DNA from: Montifringilla adamsi
Taxonomy: Eukaryota > Chordata > Aves > Passeriformes > Passeridae
Reading direction: 5' to 3'
Length of the DNA: 64,000 nt
NCBI GenBank assembly: GCA_017590115.1
Contig: JAGGNK010006426.1
Location: 631,221-695,220 of the forward strand
Made by a program: the position numbers and the translations under genes. Of the stretch, positions 62,673 through 64,000 are shown in pieces (the stretch's first letter is position 1; each line of letters starts with the position of its first letter). The notes under the pieces are model-generated. The model did no database searches. It was not told the origin of the DNA and saw nothing but the letters and a program-made list of their open reading frames with translations.

Positions 62673-63009
62673 TAGTAAGCAGGCAGAAATATTAAGTAAT
62701 AGGAATGGATTTAAAGAAAGTTCATAACCTGTTCACCACTACATGGTAGACAGCAGTGCATAGAGATACACTTTAAAGATATTTTTCAACATTTTCTGTT
62801 TTATTTGGATGGCCAAGGATCTAAAGGGAGAGGAAGAGTATATCTAAAGAATGACTAAGAATATAAAAAAAGGGCTCATCTCTACAGCAATCAATAAATT
62901 TATCTCTGAGAACTCTCTTCCAAAAGACTACGTGAACTTCCCTTATAGAAGCAGAACAAGTAATATGGTAGGTTTGTTAGGCTTAAATATCTGTTAATAG
63001 TCTGGATAC

Positions 63010-63095
63010 TAGCAGGATTACTTTTAGGTCATAGGTTGGACTTGATGATCTCAAAGGTCTTTTCCAGCCTAGTTAATTCTGTGATTCTGTGATGC
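63010..63095 (+). mobile_element. CR1 3'-terminal fragment, plus orientation
   Basis: It reads 'aggttggacttgatgatctc', 'aaaggtcttttccagccta' and the diagnostic terminal repeat 'gattctgtgattctgtgat'. It is a very short 5'-truncated copy, about 340 bp beyond the solo LTR. Confidence 0.9.
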
Positions 63096-63487
63096 TTTTG
63101 TGAAGACTCAAACTCTTTCATTACAATACTTTTCAGGTAATAGCTTGGAAGGGGAAAATATTTTTTATTTGTTTTACTTAAGAAACCCATAGTTTAACTC
63201 ACAGAGAATGGCATGTCCATCTTCCTTTAAATTATCTTTTATCACAGAAAATATATTATTAATTTCAGTAAGAACTAAATGGTAGCATGGAAATAAAACT
63301 TTAACAGTATTTTCACGTTAGAGACACAAAATGGGAGAAGATCTCTAAGTTTGTGGTGGAGTTTACATCAGTAGAGGACTTTGAAAAGCTGATTTTACAA
63401 ACTTCTATAATAATCAATTTCAAATGCTAAATTATTTTTTAATACTATTACTGTTCTCAGAAAAGGAGAAGGGAGGAGAAAAGAGAT

Positions 63488-63511
63488 CAAGCAAGCAAGC
63501 AAGCAAGCAAA
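63488..63511. repeat. (AAGC)n microsatellite
   Basis: About six copies of a CAAG/AAGC tetranucleotide. Confidence 0.92.
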
Positions 63512-63740
63512 AATAGTTGAGGAAAAGCGACTGTTTTCTCATTTTATATTTGAATATTTTTCTAAAATACTTAGATTCACTATTACTTTGGAAGTAAGAT
63601 ATTTTACCAATGAAATTAATAACTTCTGGTTTAACGTTCCAAACTGAAGCATACATATTTTTTCTGTGCCATAGGGCTAAAATGCAGTTTGGAATTCATT
63701 GCACAGAAATTTGGTGCTAAGTTTATGCCACTAATGAAAC

Positions 63741-63790
63741 CCCTTCCCTTCCCTTCCCTTCCCTTCCCTTCCCTTCCCTTCCCTTCCCTT
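63741..63790. repeat. (CCCTT)10 pentanucleotide array
   Basis: Ten perfect CCCTT units (AAGGG on the other strand). It is pure polypyrimidine/polypurine and likely length-variable. No gene context is visible in the window. Confidence 0.97.
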
Positions 63791-63870
63791 CCATTTAGAA
63801 TAGCAGACATACATTAATAAGCTTTCTAAATTTTATTTTATTTTCCTTGCAGATAGAACATAGATAGAAC

Positions 63871-63904
63871 ATCTAAATTATGTTAGATAGAACATAATTT
63901 AGAT
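63871..63904. repeat. Perfect inverted repeat, 14-bp arms, 6-nt loop
   Basis: Arms atctaaattatgtt and aacataatttagat are exact reverse complements around 'agatag'. The segment 'agatagaaca' also occurs twice just upstream (63851 and about 63861), so this looks like local duplication plus inversion. It could form a hairpin if transcribed, but the stem is AU-rich and short. Confidence 0.93.
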
Positions 63905-64000
63905 TCACTAATTTATAAAAAAGCATACAGCTTCCCCCGAAACTGATGCTTATGCAGAACATCTCTCCACTACATCTTATAAGGGTAATGTAATTAATAT

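Noticed and set aside
1..64000. CRISPR arrays, bacterial operons, phage or plasmid systems
   Set aside because: The repeats are microsatellites and vertebrate retrotransposons. There are no regularly spaced repeats with unique spacers and no dense gene arrangement.

Overview
This is vertebrate nuclear DNA, almost certainly from a bird and probably a neoavian or passerine. The evidence is repeat content. CR1 non-LTR retrotransposon fragments occur in both orientations, with the usual 3' ends (a 'tcacagaat' start when reversed, or a 'gattctgtgattctgtga' tail when forward). Several solo LTRs resemble avian endogenous retroviruses. The background is AT-rich, with many A/T runs and microsatellites. 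I found no cellular protein-coding gene, no recognisable exon and no tRNA or rRNA gene. The longer open frames lie in CR1 ORF2 remnants or in low-complexity sequence. The window therefore reads as intergenic DNA or the inside of a very large intron.

Layout: 1-6.9 kb is unique AT-rich DNA with low-complexity tracts. 6.9-9.2 kb holds three CR1 3' ends in the same orientation. 12.17-12.60 kb is a short solo LTR. 14.9-16.4 kb has two CR1 copies tail to tail. 19.2-20.2 kb is a reverse CR1 that extends into the reverse transcriptase region. 20.5-31.6 kb holds several distinctive simple repeats (GATA-type, GGGAAA, T/G, CTTTTT), a CR1 tail and a solo LTR at 28.65-29.25 kb. 34.0-35.5 kb is a CR1 split by a GC-richer LTR-like element of about 950 bp. 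39.0-41.1 kb is the most complex locus: a reverse CR1 split by a 617-bp solo LTR with a 6-bp target duplication, and abutted at its upstream end by a second LTR. 46.9-47.8 kb is another solo LTR, followed by a reverse CR1 at 48.2-49.35 kb. 49.4-62.1 kb is essentially unique AT-rich DNA. 62.1-62.7 kb is a well-preserved solo LTR, followed by a CR1 tail, a CCCTT array and a perfect 14-bp-arm inverted repeat near the right edge.

No genes work together here. The content is a record of retrotransposon insertions. No new biological system was found. The items most worth checking are the nested insertions with visible target duplications, the GC-rich LTR island at 34.4-35.4 kb, the polypurine/polypyrimidine arrays and an unclassified moderately GC-rich block near 42 kb. 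Family names are recalled from general knowledge of avian repeats and were not confirmed by any search.
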